From: Oncomelania hupensis
Taxonomy: Eukaryota; Mollusca; Gastropoda; Littorinimorpha; Pomatiopsidae
Assembly: GCA_036898135.1 (NCBI GenBank)
Contig: CM072522.1
Span: 8,578,686-8,642,685, forward strand
Length of the DNA stretch: 64,000 nt
Direction of reading: 5' to 3'
In this document: one piece after another, positions 1 through 10,476 of the stretch
Position numbering within the stretch: position 1 is the stretch's first letter
Layout of the letters: the number at the start of each line of letters is the position of its first letter
Notes under the pieces: model-generated
Databases searched by the model: none
What the model was told of the DNA's origin: nothing
What the model saw: the letters and a program-made list of their open reading frames with translations, nothing else
Translations under genes and position numbers: made by a program

Positions 1-98
1 GGGAGAGTACCTAACATCATTTCCAGTGTTCGCGCATTTTGGAAAAGATGAGTTATCTCCATTGATTGAAATTAAAGTATTGTGAAGTTATCCTCATC

Positions 99-288
99 AA
101 AGAAAGTACAGCTACGCAAAGAAGGTTCATCTCGGCGAAGGCCTATATAAAGTTACAAAACGTAGCCACTCGTAGCGCCCCCCAGCGATTCCCGTGATAA
201 ATGATTCCAAGGGCGATAATTTGTTCTTAGCGCTATGTAAACAAACCGCTTCAGTAGATTATGTTCCGGACACTCGCTTGCTTAAATT
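99..288 (+). repeat. Left arm of a dispersed inverted repeat pair
   Basis: The sequence is almost the same as the reverse complement of 2362-2539. Both copies share the first ~35 bases and the last ~120 bases, while the middle ~35 bases differ. In the right copy the conserved part is open in one frame and reads through a DYVPDT peptide. A similar EYVPDT peptide occurs in exon 2 of the tyrosine-recombinase gene at 34 kb, so the pair could be decayed 5' exons of a related gene. That is inference only. Confidence 0.6.
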
Positions 289-1363
289 AACAAGCGATTC
301 TGCTTTTTTTTTTTTGAAAGTAAGTTAATAAGTGTCTGGTTTTAATAATGTAAATACAGCTTGCCAACAAGTTGCTTGAATTATGCATTCAGCCGATTAA
401 ATTACCGTACCAATGCTGATGATTCAGTAGGCCTGTACTCGGCCTGTACTCATCCTAGATCCGTCAAAACTCAAACCCAAAAGTAAGCTTGAATACCGGT
501 AATAGCTTTTCGGAACATTGCTTGATTTAGCATTTCCAGTTAATAACTGTGTTCCAATCTACTGTTTATCTCATTTACACTGCACTTCTGATTTTAATCG
601 CTGCTAACCTACTGTTAGGCTCTCATCTTAAAATTATATTTACTGCTTTCGATCAACTGTGTAAATAAGCCTATAAATTATTAGGCCTACTGTTTATCAT
701 CATCATTTTCATCATCATCATCATCATCATTATGGTTTAATATAGGCTATCTCTATAATAGAACTGTAGTTGCAAAAGGAAATTTGATAGGTTAAGATAG
801 ACTAAAGAAAAAGAACAGACATGTGTGTGTATGTGTATATGTATATATTGCACAATGTTAGTATTCTTCTGCCAAATTTAACTCTGAAATTTACTCGCAC
901 AGGGATAGGCTTATATAAGCATGCTTGTTGCTTGTCCCTGCTGCTTGTGATGTATATATTTTATATGTATTCTGAAGAAATAAATAATATATAAACCAAC
1001 AGACATCAAGACTATAGAAGTAGAGAAATAAAGCAATGCAACAATTAAGAAGAGTGAACAGTGAAGCTTTTAAAGAAAACACATTTAACGTTTAAAAGCA
1101 TTATTTTTTTTTGCATGAATCATTACATTGGAAATTGCACCTAGATAAGACCAAAAAGTGCAACAATAAAAATAGTCAAATAAGAAATATTTGTAGTCAT
1201 TTATAATATTAGATCTGTACATTGCAGCAGGCTGCATCAATTATGTTACTTTATTGTTAAACCATCATGCATTTATAAAAGCTGAAAAAAAATAGCTTCA
1301 AACATTTGTGTTTCTTTTTCTGACATTTAATATGAATATTATAGCAACAAAAAGCAACAATGA

Positions 1364-1366
<3 letters not shown>
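289..1366. other. Gene-free AT-rich stretch
   Basis: No supportable coding segment was seen on either strand. There is a short CAT/ATC trinucleotide run near 700-730 and scattered TG-rich and AT-rich sequence. Confidence 0.5.

Positions 1367-1445
<79 letters not shown>
1367..1445. repeat. (CT)n microsatellite
   Basis: About 79 bases of uninterrupted CT dinucleotide. The Arg-Glu ORF read from it on the minus strand is a by-product. Confidence 0.97.
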
Positions 1446-1449
<4 letters not shown>

Positions 1450-1572
1450 AAAGGAAACTTCAGCAATTATCATTTTTGTAAAGCACTGTCATCTCAATAA
1501 ATGTATGTTTAAAATAATGAAAAGGGTAATAATGTTAGGTTTTTATAATTAAATCTGTTGTTTACTTTTTGT

Positions 1573-1835
1573 TTAGCAAGATTAATAATAATAATAATAC
1601 AGGATGCTATACGCGCCTTACCCCAAATCATTCAGGCTCAAAGCGCGGCGACCTATACCAACATACACGCTCACCTGTCTTATCCACCCTCACACATACC
1701 AAACACACATCCATCACTCAAACAGGTGGTGTAAAGGCAGGGAGATCGCTATTAGAAGACGGAAAGAAAATCGAATTTTTATTTTTGAAATTTTTATATT
1801 GACTGCGTCCTGTACCATTATTGAAGATTAAGACA
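1573..1835 (-). mobile_element. 5'-truncated SINE, (TTA)-tailed tRNA family (SINE-2)
   Basis: The body matches 20389-20700 over about 240 bases, starting with a short AAT run (the tail, read on minus) and ending near the TGAC-GCGTCCTGTACC segment. The tRNA-like head present at 20.75-20.81 kb is absent here. Confidence 0.75.
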
Positions 1836-2361
1836 TACCTACAAAGAAACAGAAGTTTTGCAAGACAAAACAAATACAATTAACCCTTTTCCTGTCTGCT
1901 TAAACCAAATGTAATGGAAAGGGAATACAGTCACACAGAAAATGGTATTTTACATTTGAAAGATTTAAAAAATCACATTTGGTATTTTTTCTGCATACAT
2001 TTCACATGCAACAACAACAACAAAATCTGATAATACTAGACAATTAACTAGTAGCATTATACATTAAAAGGATAAGAATTAATAGTTTTTGCTCTTGGAT
2101 TTTTATTCTTAGATGCATTTATGAAGAATTATTTGCTTAAAAATTACTTCTTTTTTTATAGTTTTTCTTTACAAGACATCTGTACACGCCAAGTTCAACG
2201 AAATGGAATGTATTAAAATAAGAAAACTTACGAAGGAAATACTAAAACATCTTTGCTTTTCTCATTATAATGCTGATAAATGCATTAAGCAGCTTACTGC
2301 TGTTATTTTGTAGTTTAGTAACACTTATGAAAAAAACAACACATTTCTTCATTCTTCTTTG
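1836..2361. other. Gene-free stretch between repeats
   Basis: AT-rich sequence with no ORF or RNA gene that I can support. Confidence 0.5.
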
Positions 2362-2539
2362 ATTTAAGCAAGCGAGTGTCCGGAACATAATCTACTGAAG
2401 CGGTTTGTTTACATAGCGCTAAGAACAAATTATCGCCCTTGGAATCATTTATCACGGGAATCGCTGGGGGGCGCTCGCAACTTCCGTTTCGCAGTAAGAG
2501 TCGAAATGAACCTTCTTTGCGTAGCTGTACTTTCTTTGT
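2362..2539 (-). repeat. Right arm of the dispersed inverted repeat pair
   Basis: Reverse-complement partner of 99-288. On the minus strand it is open in the frame that reads VINDSKGDN...DYVPDT. No splice sites were identified, so it is left as a repeat rather than an exon. Confidence 0.6.
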
Positions 2540-2649
2540 CCTCATTGACTTGTAATTTCAAACGTTGTATGTTCTGGTATATTTCATTGGTCCAGATATT
2601 TCAATGCATCCAATCAAATGGCATGTTGTATTCCAGAGCTTGTTATGAT

Positions 2650-3415
2650 TGGGACAGGAAATTTATGATAGCCTACTAGCGCCAAAACCGAGAGCTACCA
2701 GTATCACGAGATAATTGAAATTAACAAGTGTTCGGTGTAATTTATTGAGATACCGGTAATTCACAGTGTCAATTTAATTAATAATTATCAGTGTTTGTCA
2801 CGCCATCCTAACGGAAGAGCATGATAATTACAAATATCATGAGATAATTACAAAATTCATAGAAAAATTACAATTACGAAGGGATCATTACAATAATCAT
2901 TGAAAAATTACAAATATCTTCGCGTGATCGTGTTTAATTCTCAGTTGTGGCTCTAGAAATCTGTCTAGAAGTGGGCCCAAACCAAAATTTTTTAATTTCA
3001 CTTGATAATTACAATTTTTACGTGTTGTTAATATGTCGTTGATATTTGTAATTATCACATGATATTTATAATTATCAGGTTTTGGCGCTAGTAGGCCGTC
3101 ATAATGTGAATTACACAGATCATGTGTTATTTACTATTATCACTGATACCTGTAAATGCACGTTTTGGTGGTAGCAAGCCGGCTTAGTCCGAATTAAGCA
3201 CAATCACGTAAAAAGTGTAATTATAAAGTGAAAATTGTAATTATAATGTGATAATTACAATTTTCGGTTTTGACGCATTTCCAGGCGGATTGCTAGAGCC
3301 AAAACTGAAAATTAAACCTGATCACGCGAAGAAATTTATAATTTTTCAATGATAATTGTAATTATCCCTTGATAATTGTAATTATTCCATGATATTTGTT
3401 ATTATCTCAGGCAGT
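2650..3415. repeat. AT-rich nested palindromic cluster
   Basis: Short units of the type GATAATTACAA(T/A) recur in both orientations. Two imperfect inverted pairs are visible. The segment at 2815-2970 matches the reverse complement of 3285-3412, including a shared CTTCGCGTGATC block. The segment around 2660-2690 (CTACTAGCGCC) matches the reverse complement of 3075-3105. This is the layout of a foldback or MITE-type element with nested copies. No target duplication was identified. Confidence 0.6.
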
Positions 3416-3420
3416 GGTTC

Positions 3421-3446
3421 AATATAATACAATACAATACAATACA
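3421..3446. repeat. AATAC pentanucleotide run
   Basis: Five near-perfect AATAC units followed by TTTTATTTGTC. This looks like the tail of a retroposon read on the opposite strand. Confidence 0.6.
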
Positions 3447-3539
3447 ATTTTATTTGTCTCACACGGAGCAATTACAAAGCCTGTTGATGGCATGGAGTGC
3501 AAAAACCAAACTAACCTGACCTTACACACAGGCAGTTCC

Positions 3540-3905
3540 CTTCCTACTTCTTCGGACGAGAATATAAATCAAGGTCTGTGCACACACACGCTGTCCCCTA
3601 TACGCTATGTGTCCGGGGACGTTAAACTACTCAAGCAAGCAAGCATACACACATTCCACTGCGCCAACTTATCCTGACACTCATGTTCCAGACCGGTGAG
3701 TGCCGGTTACACAAATACACCCACCATATACTAGGTGCCTTCTCCCCAATCCCTGGTCTTCCAGGATTGTACTCAGTGGTCTGGCCATCAGACGATGCCC
3801 CCAAAGGTTGCAGGTGGGCGTTACGGGCAGCTCGAGCTAGATCCTGAATCGGCCAGCGCCTTGAGCAGCGCTTGAGGTGGAAAAAGCGCTATGTAAGATT
3901 AGGAA
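3540..3905 (+). mobile_element. 5'-truncated tRNA-derived SINE (SINE-1)
   Basis: Matches the body and 3' end of the full SINE at 37.2-37.66 kb. Shared blocks include CTTCGGA(C/T)GAGA, CTGACACTCATG, GGTGAGTGCCGGT and the 3' block GGCCAGCGCC. The tRNA-like head is missing. Confidence 0.8.
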
Positions 3906-4386
3906 GGATGAAATCAATGTTTAAAATGCTAAGTGTTATTTGTTGTTTCTTTTATCCTCCACACCCAATCGCCACCCCAAATTCCTTCCCGCATTGAATG
4001 AAGCTCAACACAACAAATTCGGCTCAAACTTTATTATAAAATTCACAATGCGTCATGCTGAATGGTGGCGTCATTTGTTTGCCTTGACATGCCACGGAAG
4101 TTTGCCAGACATCCACATGTATAGGTGCTTTTCAGTTGATAACAAATAATCGTTTGGTGTTAGTCAAATACATGCCTTGATTGTTTTATTCCTAAATAGG
4201 TACAGATACATATAAAGAAACACATGTGTGCTGCCTGTCTTTTACAGGATACAGAAATTTTTTATTTTTTTTAAATCAGTTTATAGTCCCCTCTCTTCCC
4301 GATAAGGATTTTCAGAGAGGAGACTATTATACAGAAAATACATAGTACACAATACTTTGTACAGCCTCTCTATCTCTCTGTTTCAG
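3906..4386. other. Gene-free stretch
   Basis: No coding segment is supported. The final bases form the pyrimidine tract and AG of the candidate acceptor at 4386. Confidence 0.4.
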
Positions 4387-4597
4387 CCATTCCCTGGGAA
4401 TTGGGCTATGGGCAGTCTCGTGCTGACAGATCTGAGGTGTACGATGAACCTTGATCGTCTACAGATAGAAACTTCAGTGTCCATGCCATGCTGTGCTAAG
4501 AATTTGAACCCTTCAGGCATCCGCATCAACATAAACCAAAGCAAGAAAGGTTGGTCTTACCAGCATATTCCAAAACAAGAACTGTCTACCCATTCAG
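4387..4597 (+). CDS. Candidate internal exon, unrecognised product
   Basis: A pyrimidine-rich tract ending TTTCAG is followed by a 211-base segment open in one frame (70 codons plus one base), then a GTAGGA donor. The peptide begins PFPGNWAMGSLVL and includes GIRININQSKKGWS. I do not recognise the family, and no partner exon was found on the plus strand, so it could be a noncoding-transcript exon or chance. The reading frame stays open past the donor to 4692. Confidence 0.27.
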
Positions 4598-5366
4598 GTA
4601 GGAGCATTCTGCAGCGTATGCGTCTGTCTGTAATACGTAAACTACATTACATTTCTGTTTGTCTCCTACCCTTACCTATTCCATTTTTTTAATTGGGGAG
4701 GAAGGTTAGACTTGTGACACTTGGGTAATGAAATCATAATTCTCTTGTTTGCCATCTGTGTGCATAATGCAGATCATAAAATAACGTCTCAAATTGTTTA
4801 GCTGACTATGTGCATCGGAACCGCTTTGGATTAGTTTAGATTTGGTCGAGATGGTTTCACTGAATTACCAAGGTAGCAAGCCAAGGGCACTGAATAGAAG
4901 GTTGACACGGATTGTGATTGAACCCCTTCTGGCCTGCCAACTTCCTGTGGGGCCTGCTGCTCTGCTGGCCTGAAGCATATTGCAAGCTGACAGGGAATTG
5001 TCAGTCAAATATATAAAGGATTTTTATCAATCCCTCACAAAAATCGGTGATATTTGTTGTGGTTCATCAGGTTGTCGTTATTCAAGAATCACCACTCAAC
5101 AACAAACACAAAAGTTTTAAGAAGAAAGATGCATTTTTAAAAAAAACAGGAAGAAATTGTGAAATATGAATAAAATACATTTGTGACAAAATATGAATGG
5201 GAATTCCTGACATGAAGTGTCGGTTGTTGTGAGAATTCTCGTCGTAAGAAATTTGGCCAGAATGGGTTGAAGTCACAGCCGTTCAAAATCCAAGCCTAGG
5301 CTGTAACCCAATGTGCTATCGAGCTCACCAACTCCCACCTCATGCCCACCTCCAAAGTATTGATAT
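4598..5366. other. Gene-free flank of the LTR element
   Basis: No supportable gene or RNA. It ends in the GATGC that is duplicated on the far side of the LTR retrotransposon. Confidence 0.5.
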
Positions 5367-5371
5367 GATGC

Positions 5372-7155
5372 TGTCACAGGGCAGCCTGTGATGAAACCGG
5401 GTAGAAAGTGTGGGTGGAGAGTTAATGAGTTGGGGTAGTAACTGCGCGCTGTCGTATGTTAGGTTATGCGTGGAAAGCGTGATTTAGAACAGCAGAGCTC
5501 GGCCAGCCAGTTTTGGGAATTTGTTCACTGTAGTCAGAACACGTTTTGCAGAGTAACAGAGAAGACGTGCGGTCTTGTTTCTCTGGGTATTTTGTTCTGG
5601 AAGTAAGGGTGGGACAGTTGTTAACGTAAATAATGACTGGTTCTAAAAGAAAACCTAGTGGAAAATGTTACAGTTGTGGTAGCAAGCTCAAGGAAGAGTA
5701 GAGCAAATAACTAAGTTTTGTGTTGTGGTAAGTTAGTGTAGAGGTTTCGTCCACTAACGGGAATTACTACGCACTGGAATACCTTACTTGGAGTACTGTG
5801 TAGGCAAGCAGTGGAAAGGGCTAGCTACAGGTACTTTTACATTCGAGCCGTGTGGGTAAGTGTGATGGTGTTATCTTCCTTTACTGTGCTAATGACCGAT
5901 GGCCGGCTGTTGGGGTGTTGAACGATAGCTGTGCGTGAGGCTGACGGAAGGATGGTTGCACTGAGGGGAGGCAGACGAAAGGAAGAGTGTGACTGAAGGA
6001 GGGAGAATGAGGGAGGAGAATGAGGGTGAAGTGTGATGAAGGTAGGATGGAAGTGGTTGCTGTTGTCGAGGTTGAGGTTGCTCAAGATGGATAATGTGTT
6101 GATGATTACATGTATTCATTTGCAGCATTGTTCATTTCATGCATTCATAATGTCATTCAGTTTTTGAATTATGTGTTTGATTACAAGTGACAGTAATAGT
6201 AGTCAAGGGAAGTGAAGTGGACAGCAGTGGCGCTTCCTCAAGATACAGGAATTAGTTAGTGTAGTAGGGGGGGAGAGTGTGAGGAGGGAGGGGGACAGAA
6301 TCGGGTGGACATGACATTAACAATACGACAAGCATGTTGCAGGTTCGAAAGTTCGTCGTTCGAAAGTCTTCGAAAGTTCGTCGTATTCATCAGTTCGTCA
6401 CTGGGTAACGCGGATCAACGTTGACCAGCGTCGCGCGACAACGACGACGACATTTGGTCGTGTGGACCCAGCATCATCATCACCACCCGTTCGTCCACGT
6501 CCGCGTTTGTGTACATCTTCATTGTTCCACAACCCCACCTTTCCCGCGGTGGTTGTGACGTCTGTGTACGGAACCTGGCCTCGACGTCACAGTGTTAGCC
6601 GACTGGAGGAGTCAGGCTGGGAGGCGTCGACGGTGGCAGGGCTGCCGCAACTACAGCGTCATCATCATCATCATCATCGTCAGCGGTGGGAGGGAGTGGC
6701 GACACCACTACGCCTGGATTCCATAGCGACAGTCCAGTGACAGCCACGAGGAGGGGCAGATACTTTCACGGAGACATCAACGGGGACGCCCTACTATCAG
6801 GTCGGCTTTTTCCTTGTTGTCCCCCTCTTGATACTCGACCCCCCCTGTGTTCGGACATTTGCGGTGCACAGTCGATACTTAGACGTGGTTGATTAGCAAC
6901 CCTCGTTCATCTGACATTCCATTTCATTGTTCATCGACCCATTGATTGTTCCATCACCATTTTTCTCGTTTCATGTGTAAATGTTGTATGTGTATGAGTG
7001 TGTGGTATGAATGAATAAATAGCTTGAAAGTTGTATATATATTCGTTGTGTTTTCATCACTTCCGTCTGCGGGTAATCGTCATTCTTTCTGGGTTGTCTG
7101 CGTGTGGAAGTTGTTTGTTTGTGGCGTCTGCCCGGAGAGAGTCGTGGCGGTGACA
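5372..7155 (+). repeat. 5' LTR (1784 bp)
   Basis: Bounded by TGTCAC and GTGACA and paired with 10477-12266. It is unusually long relative to the internal region. It contains a CAT repeat near 6660, two copies of a GTTCG-containing direct repeat near 6345-6385, and an ATG-headed ORF at 6462-6740. That ORF is present in both LTRs and differs only in histidine number. Confidence 0.96.
5633..5701 (+). CDS. LTR-encoded 22-residue micro-ORF with CxxC motif
   Basis: A short ATG-to-TAG frame, MTGSKRKPSGKCYSCGSK..., has one Cys-x2-Cys pair. The same frame is repeated unchanged in the 3' LTR at 10738-10806. Its basic start and CxxC pair resemble half of a zinc ribbon. No known Gypsy protein starts this way to my knowledge. 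It could be a translated leader peptide or chance. Confidence 0.25.
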   Translation: MTGSKRKPSGKCYSCGSKLKEE

Positions 7156-7157
7156 TA

Positions 7158-7173
7158 TGGTGGAGATGCAGGG
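7158..7173 (+). promoter_or_regulatory. Candidate primer-binding site
   Basis: Two bases after the 5' LTR the sequence reads TGGTGGAGATGC. It starts with the TGG that complements a tRNA CCA end, at the expected place. I cannot assign the tRNA without a tRNA set from this genome. Confidence 0.5.
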
Positions 7174-7536
7174 TATGAATGAGTGTGCCCAGACGTGAAG
7201 TTGTCTTGTGATTGTCCTGTGGTGTCCGAGTGTGTGAGGCGTGATTCGGTGAGAGTGTGCATCCCAGTGGGTGGTTGGAGGGAGTCAGGTCGCTGTTTAG
7301 CGGAGGCTCACAGCCGGCCTGGGTTCGACCACACGTGAGGGAAGGGGCCATTGCACTCTCTATCCGGTTCGCTACCTCGCGGGCCAGTTTCCACTGTTTG
7401 AGTGGGAGGAGGTGGGTGATAGGTAAGGAAGATAGCTTAGTTAGGTAGGTTAGAATCTCAGGCTAGGCTAGGTAAGGTAAGGTTTGCAGGGATTGTTGAC
7501 TTGTTGTTGTTGGTTGTAGTTGCTTTCCTTGTAAGC

Positions 7537-10437
7537 AGGATGGCATCGATCGAGGAGGCTGAAGGAGTGTCACCGATCGCGGCTCGTACGCGTTCTCGCG
7601 TGGGTGTCACGATGGACGAGCGGGCGACGACGTCAGCGGTTGATTCAGGAGTCACCGACCTACCTTCTGCGGACGAGCAACGGAGATCGCCGGTCAGGTC
7701 ATCGCGTCGAGGGTCAGCAGACGACGAGTTGACGACGTTTGAAGCCAGAGACACAGTGAGTGATCCTTTTGTGACGGGATTTGGCGCGACTGGCAGGATG
7801 TCAACAGGCACCGATTTCTACGGAGACCAAGATCGACTGAGTGATGCAACGAGGCCGAAGAGGTTCGAGACCAACCCCTACCGTTCAGTCTACAAGGTCG
7901 AGGCGGCACCAACGCCGAAGACAGGATTGTTCGCGGACGAGACGCCGGTGGAGATGATCTTGAGGCTCGCCAAGCGCGAAGGGTTGAGAGGTCAGGCTGC
8001 GTTAGACTACGCGATGGACCAAGCGGCGAGGGAGATAGAGCTGATGGCGAAGGTGAGCGAGAAAGACGCAGACCGGAGAGATAGGGAGAGAGAGATAGCG
8101 CTGAGAGACAGGGAGATGGCACACGAGCTAGCGATGGCGCAGCTGACGTCGCAAGGCGCCGGGAACCGCAGGGATCGTCAACCCGAGTTCGAGACGGTCA
8201 AGCTCAGGTTACCTTTCTTCGAGGATAAGGACGACCTAGAGACCTACTTGTGTCAGTTTGAGCGGTTCGCCAAGGCACAAGACTGGAAGAAGGACACGTG
8301 GGCTATTCGCTTGGGGACCTTGCTGAAGGGGAAGGCGAGGGAAGTTTACGTTGGCTTGAACGAGGATGACTCTGCCGACTACGAGATTCTGAAGGCAGCG
8401 TTGTTGGTACGTTTCAACCTGACGGCCGAGACGTATCGCAAGAAGTTTCGCCAGCTACGAAGGGAGCCACCAGAGACTTTCAAGCAGTACCTACGGAAGT
8501 CGGAGTTGTTCCTGGAGCGCTGGATGGGACTAGCGAACAAGAAGGCCACGTATGCGGACTTACTGGACTTAGTGCTGATGGAGCAGATGGTTAACGGTTT
8601 GACACCAGAACTGGTCACGTTCGTGCGCGAGCGCAACCCAGCAACGATGGAGGAGGCCGCGACGTTAGCACAGCAGTACGTCGACGCCAGGGCGGGAACC
8701 AACCTACGTTTCCCACCACGTCAACCCTTTACACCCAGGGATAAGAGCGAGGGTCGCAAGCCAGCAGGACCACGACCCAACTCGCCTGACAAGCGAGAAT
8801 GCTACAGTTGCGGACAGAAAGGGCACTTGAAGCGAGATTGTCCGAAACGCAGCGAGCGAAGTGGAGGAGCGTTGCGCATCTTGAAGGAGGCAGGCAAGAG
8901 GGGAGATCCTCGGTTCCAGAGCCAAGTGGTAGTGGAAGGTGTTCCGCTGACGGCCGTGAGGGACACGGGAGCTGACCTGATTTGCCTGCGGAAAGGAGAG
9001 GTTGCCAACCTTGTCTACACGGGACGCACGCGACGCGTCGGATTCGCCATTCGACAGCTGTCCAAGTCACTGCCGACAGCGTGGGTGCAGTTGGAATCAC
9101 CGTTCTACACCGGGAGAGTGGAGGTAGTGGTGGTACCGGACTTAACCTACCCAGTGGTGATCGGCAACTGGGCGAGGACGGAACAGCAACGTGATACAGC
9201 ACTGCCAGTGTTCGCCGAGGGGGACGCGGGGTGTTGTGCGGTGCGGACCGGAGGACAAGCAGCCAAAGAGACAGACGCTGCGGAACTACTGGTAGTCGGA
9301 CCGAGCAAGAGCGTCGTCGCAACGCCGGAGGAGATTCGTCAACTGCAGTTGGGAGACGACGAGCTCGCAAAGGTACGGCAGCTAGCAGACCGGAAGGCAG
9401 GGAAGGAGCAACGAGGCAAGGGGCAAGTGGCATTTGTCTGGAAGCGGGGCCTGTTGTACCGCGAATACACAGGACAGGACAAAGTGGATCGCAGTCAGTT
9501 GGTGGTGCCAACCAAGCTTCAGTCGGAGGTGCTACGCATGGGACACGACACGCCTATGGCTGAACACCGAGGAGCCAAAGGGACCCTAGATCGAGTGTGG
9601 GCCGAGTACTACTGGCCAGGGATGTGCCGTGACGTGAGGAGGTTTTGTGCTTCATGCGACGCATGCCAGCGAACGACGCCAAAGGGGAGAGCCAGGAAGG
9701 TACCAGTGCAGAGAGTCGGCAAGAACAGGAAGTTGAGGCGTTACATAGAACGCAGAGTAGAACCAGAAACGACGGTGGCCGTCGTGTTGGACCAAGCTGG
9801 AACAGAGGGAACGACAGATATCAGCTACCAGGGCACCGTACCACTGATACCGCTACGAGCGGGCGAAGGGCCAGTGGACATACAGATAGACACGGAGCTA
9901 TCTGCGCTACATGGGAGAGCATTACCACTGACCAACTTGACGAAAGGAGGGAAGAAGGGGGAGGTCAACTGGACGGATGACTGCCAGGAAGCTTTCGACG
10001 ACTTGAAGAGAGCGCTGACCAGTGAGCCAGTGGTCAAGTTACCGAACCTGGACAAGGAGTTCATCCTGAGGACAGACGCATCTGAGCAGGGGCTAGGAGC
10101 TGCACTGATGCAAGAAACTGGTGAGGGGGTGCAACCAGTGGGGTTTGCCAGCAAGAAGCTGTTGCCAGCGGAGTGAAATTACTCCACCATCGAGAAGGAG
10201 TGTTTGGCAGTCGTGTGGGCGGTACAACGGTTTGAACCGTACTTGTTTGGACGGCACTTTTGGCTGGAGACAGACCATCGACCGCTGCAGTACCTACAGA
10301 GGACGCACCTCAACAGTGCCAGACTCACGCGGTGGGCTATGCAGCTGCAGGCCTATGTCTTCACAGTTCGACCGATTCCAGGGAGAGACAACATAGAAGC
10401 GGATTTCCTCAGCAGATCTGACCCTGTGGAAGATTAA
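7537..10437 (+). pseudogene. Internally deleted Gag-Pol of the LTR retrotransposon
   Basis: One frame runs from the ATG at 7537 (an upstream TTG codon is not needed) to a TGA at 10174-10176, then continues in the same frame to TAA at 10435-10437. In order along the protein: an acidic Arg-rich N-terminus and coiled-coil-like segment (about residues 160-215); a retrotransposon capsid domain (about 218-390); a CCHC zinc knuckle CYSCGQKGHLKRDC (about 421); an aspartic protease with active-site DTGA (about 475); an integrase H2C2 segment ending CASCDACQR (about 667-713); a short linker; RT thumb (about 809); and RNase H containing TDAS (about 845), which the TGA interrupts. Integrase DDE residues and the RT core with its YxDD-type motif are absent. 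The deletions left the frame open. The TGA occupies a place where related proteins usually have Arg, consistent with a CGA to TGA change. Confidence 0.9.
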
Positions 10438-10464
10438 GTTTTGAACTCTCCATAGGTTCGTCTT

Positions 10465-10476
10465 GGGAGGGGGGTG
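10465..10476 (+). promoter_or_regulatory. Polypurine tract
   Basis: GGGAGGGGGGTG directly abuts the TGTCAC of the 3' LTR, as expected for the plus-strand primer of reverse transcription. Confidence 0.85.

Noticed and set aside
6462..6740. LTR ORF with His tract as a host gene
   Set aside because: It lies inside both LTRs and its His length follows a CAT repeat. No domain was recognised.
7080..7351. Minus-strand ORFs across the LTR/internal boundary
   Set aside because: Shadow frames with no domain content.
8729..9511. 260-codon minus-strand ORF inside gag-pol
   Set aside because: Shadow frame of the GC-rich retrotransposon coding strand. No domain and low-complexity composition.
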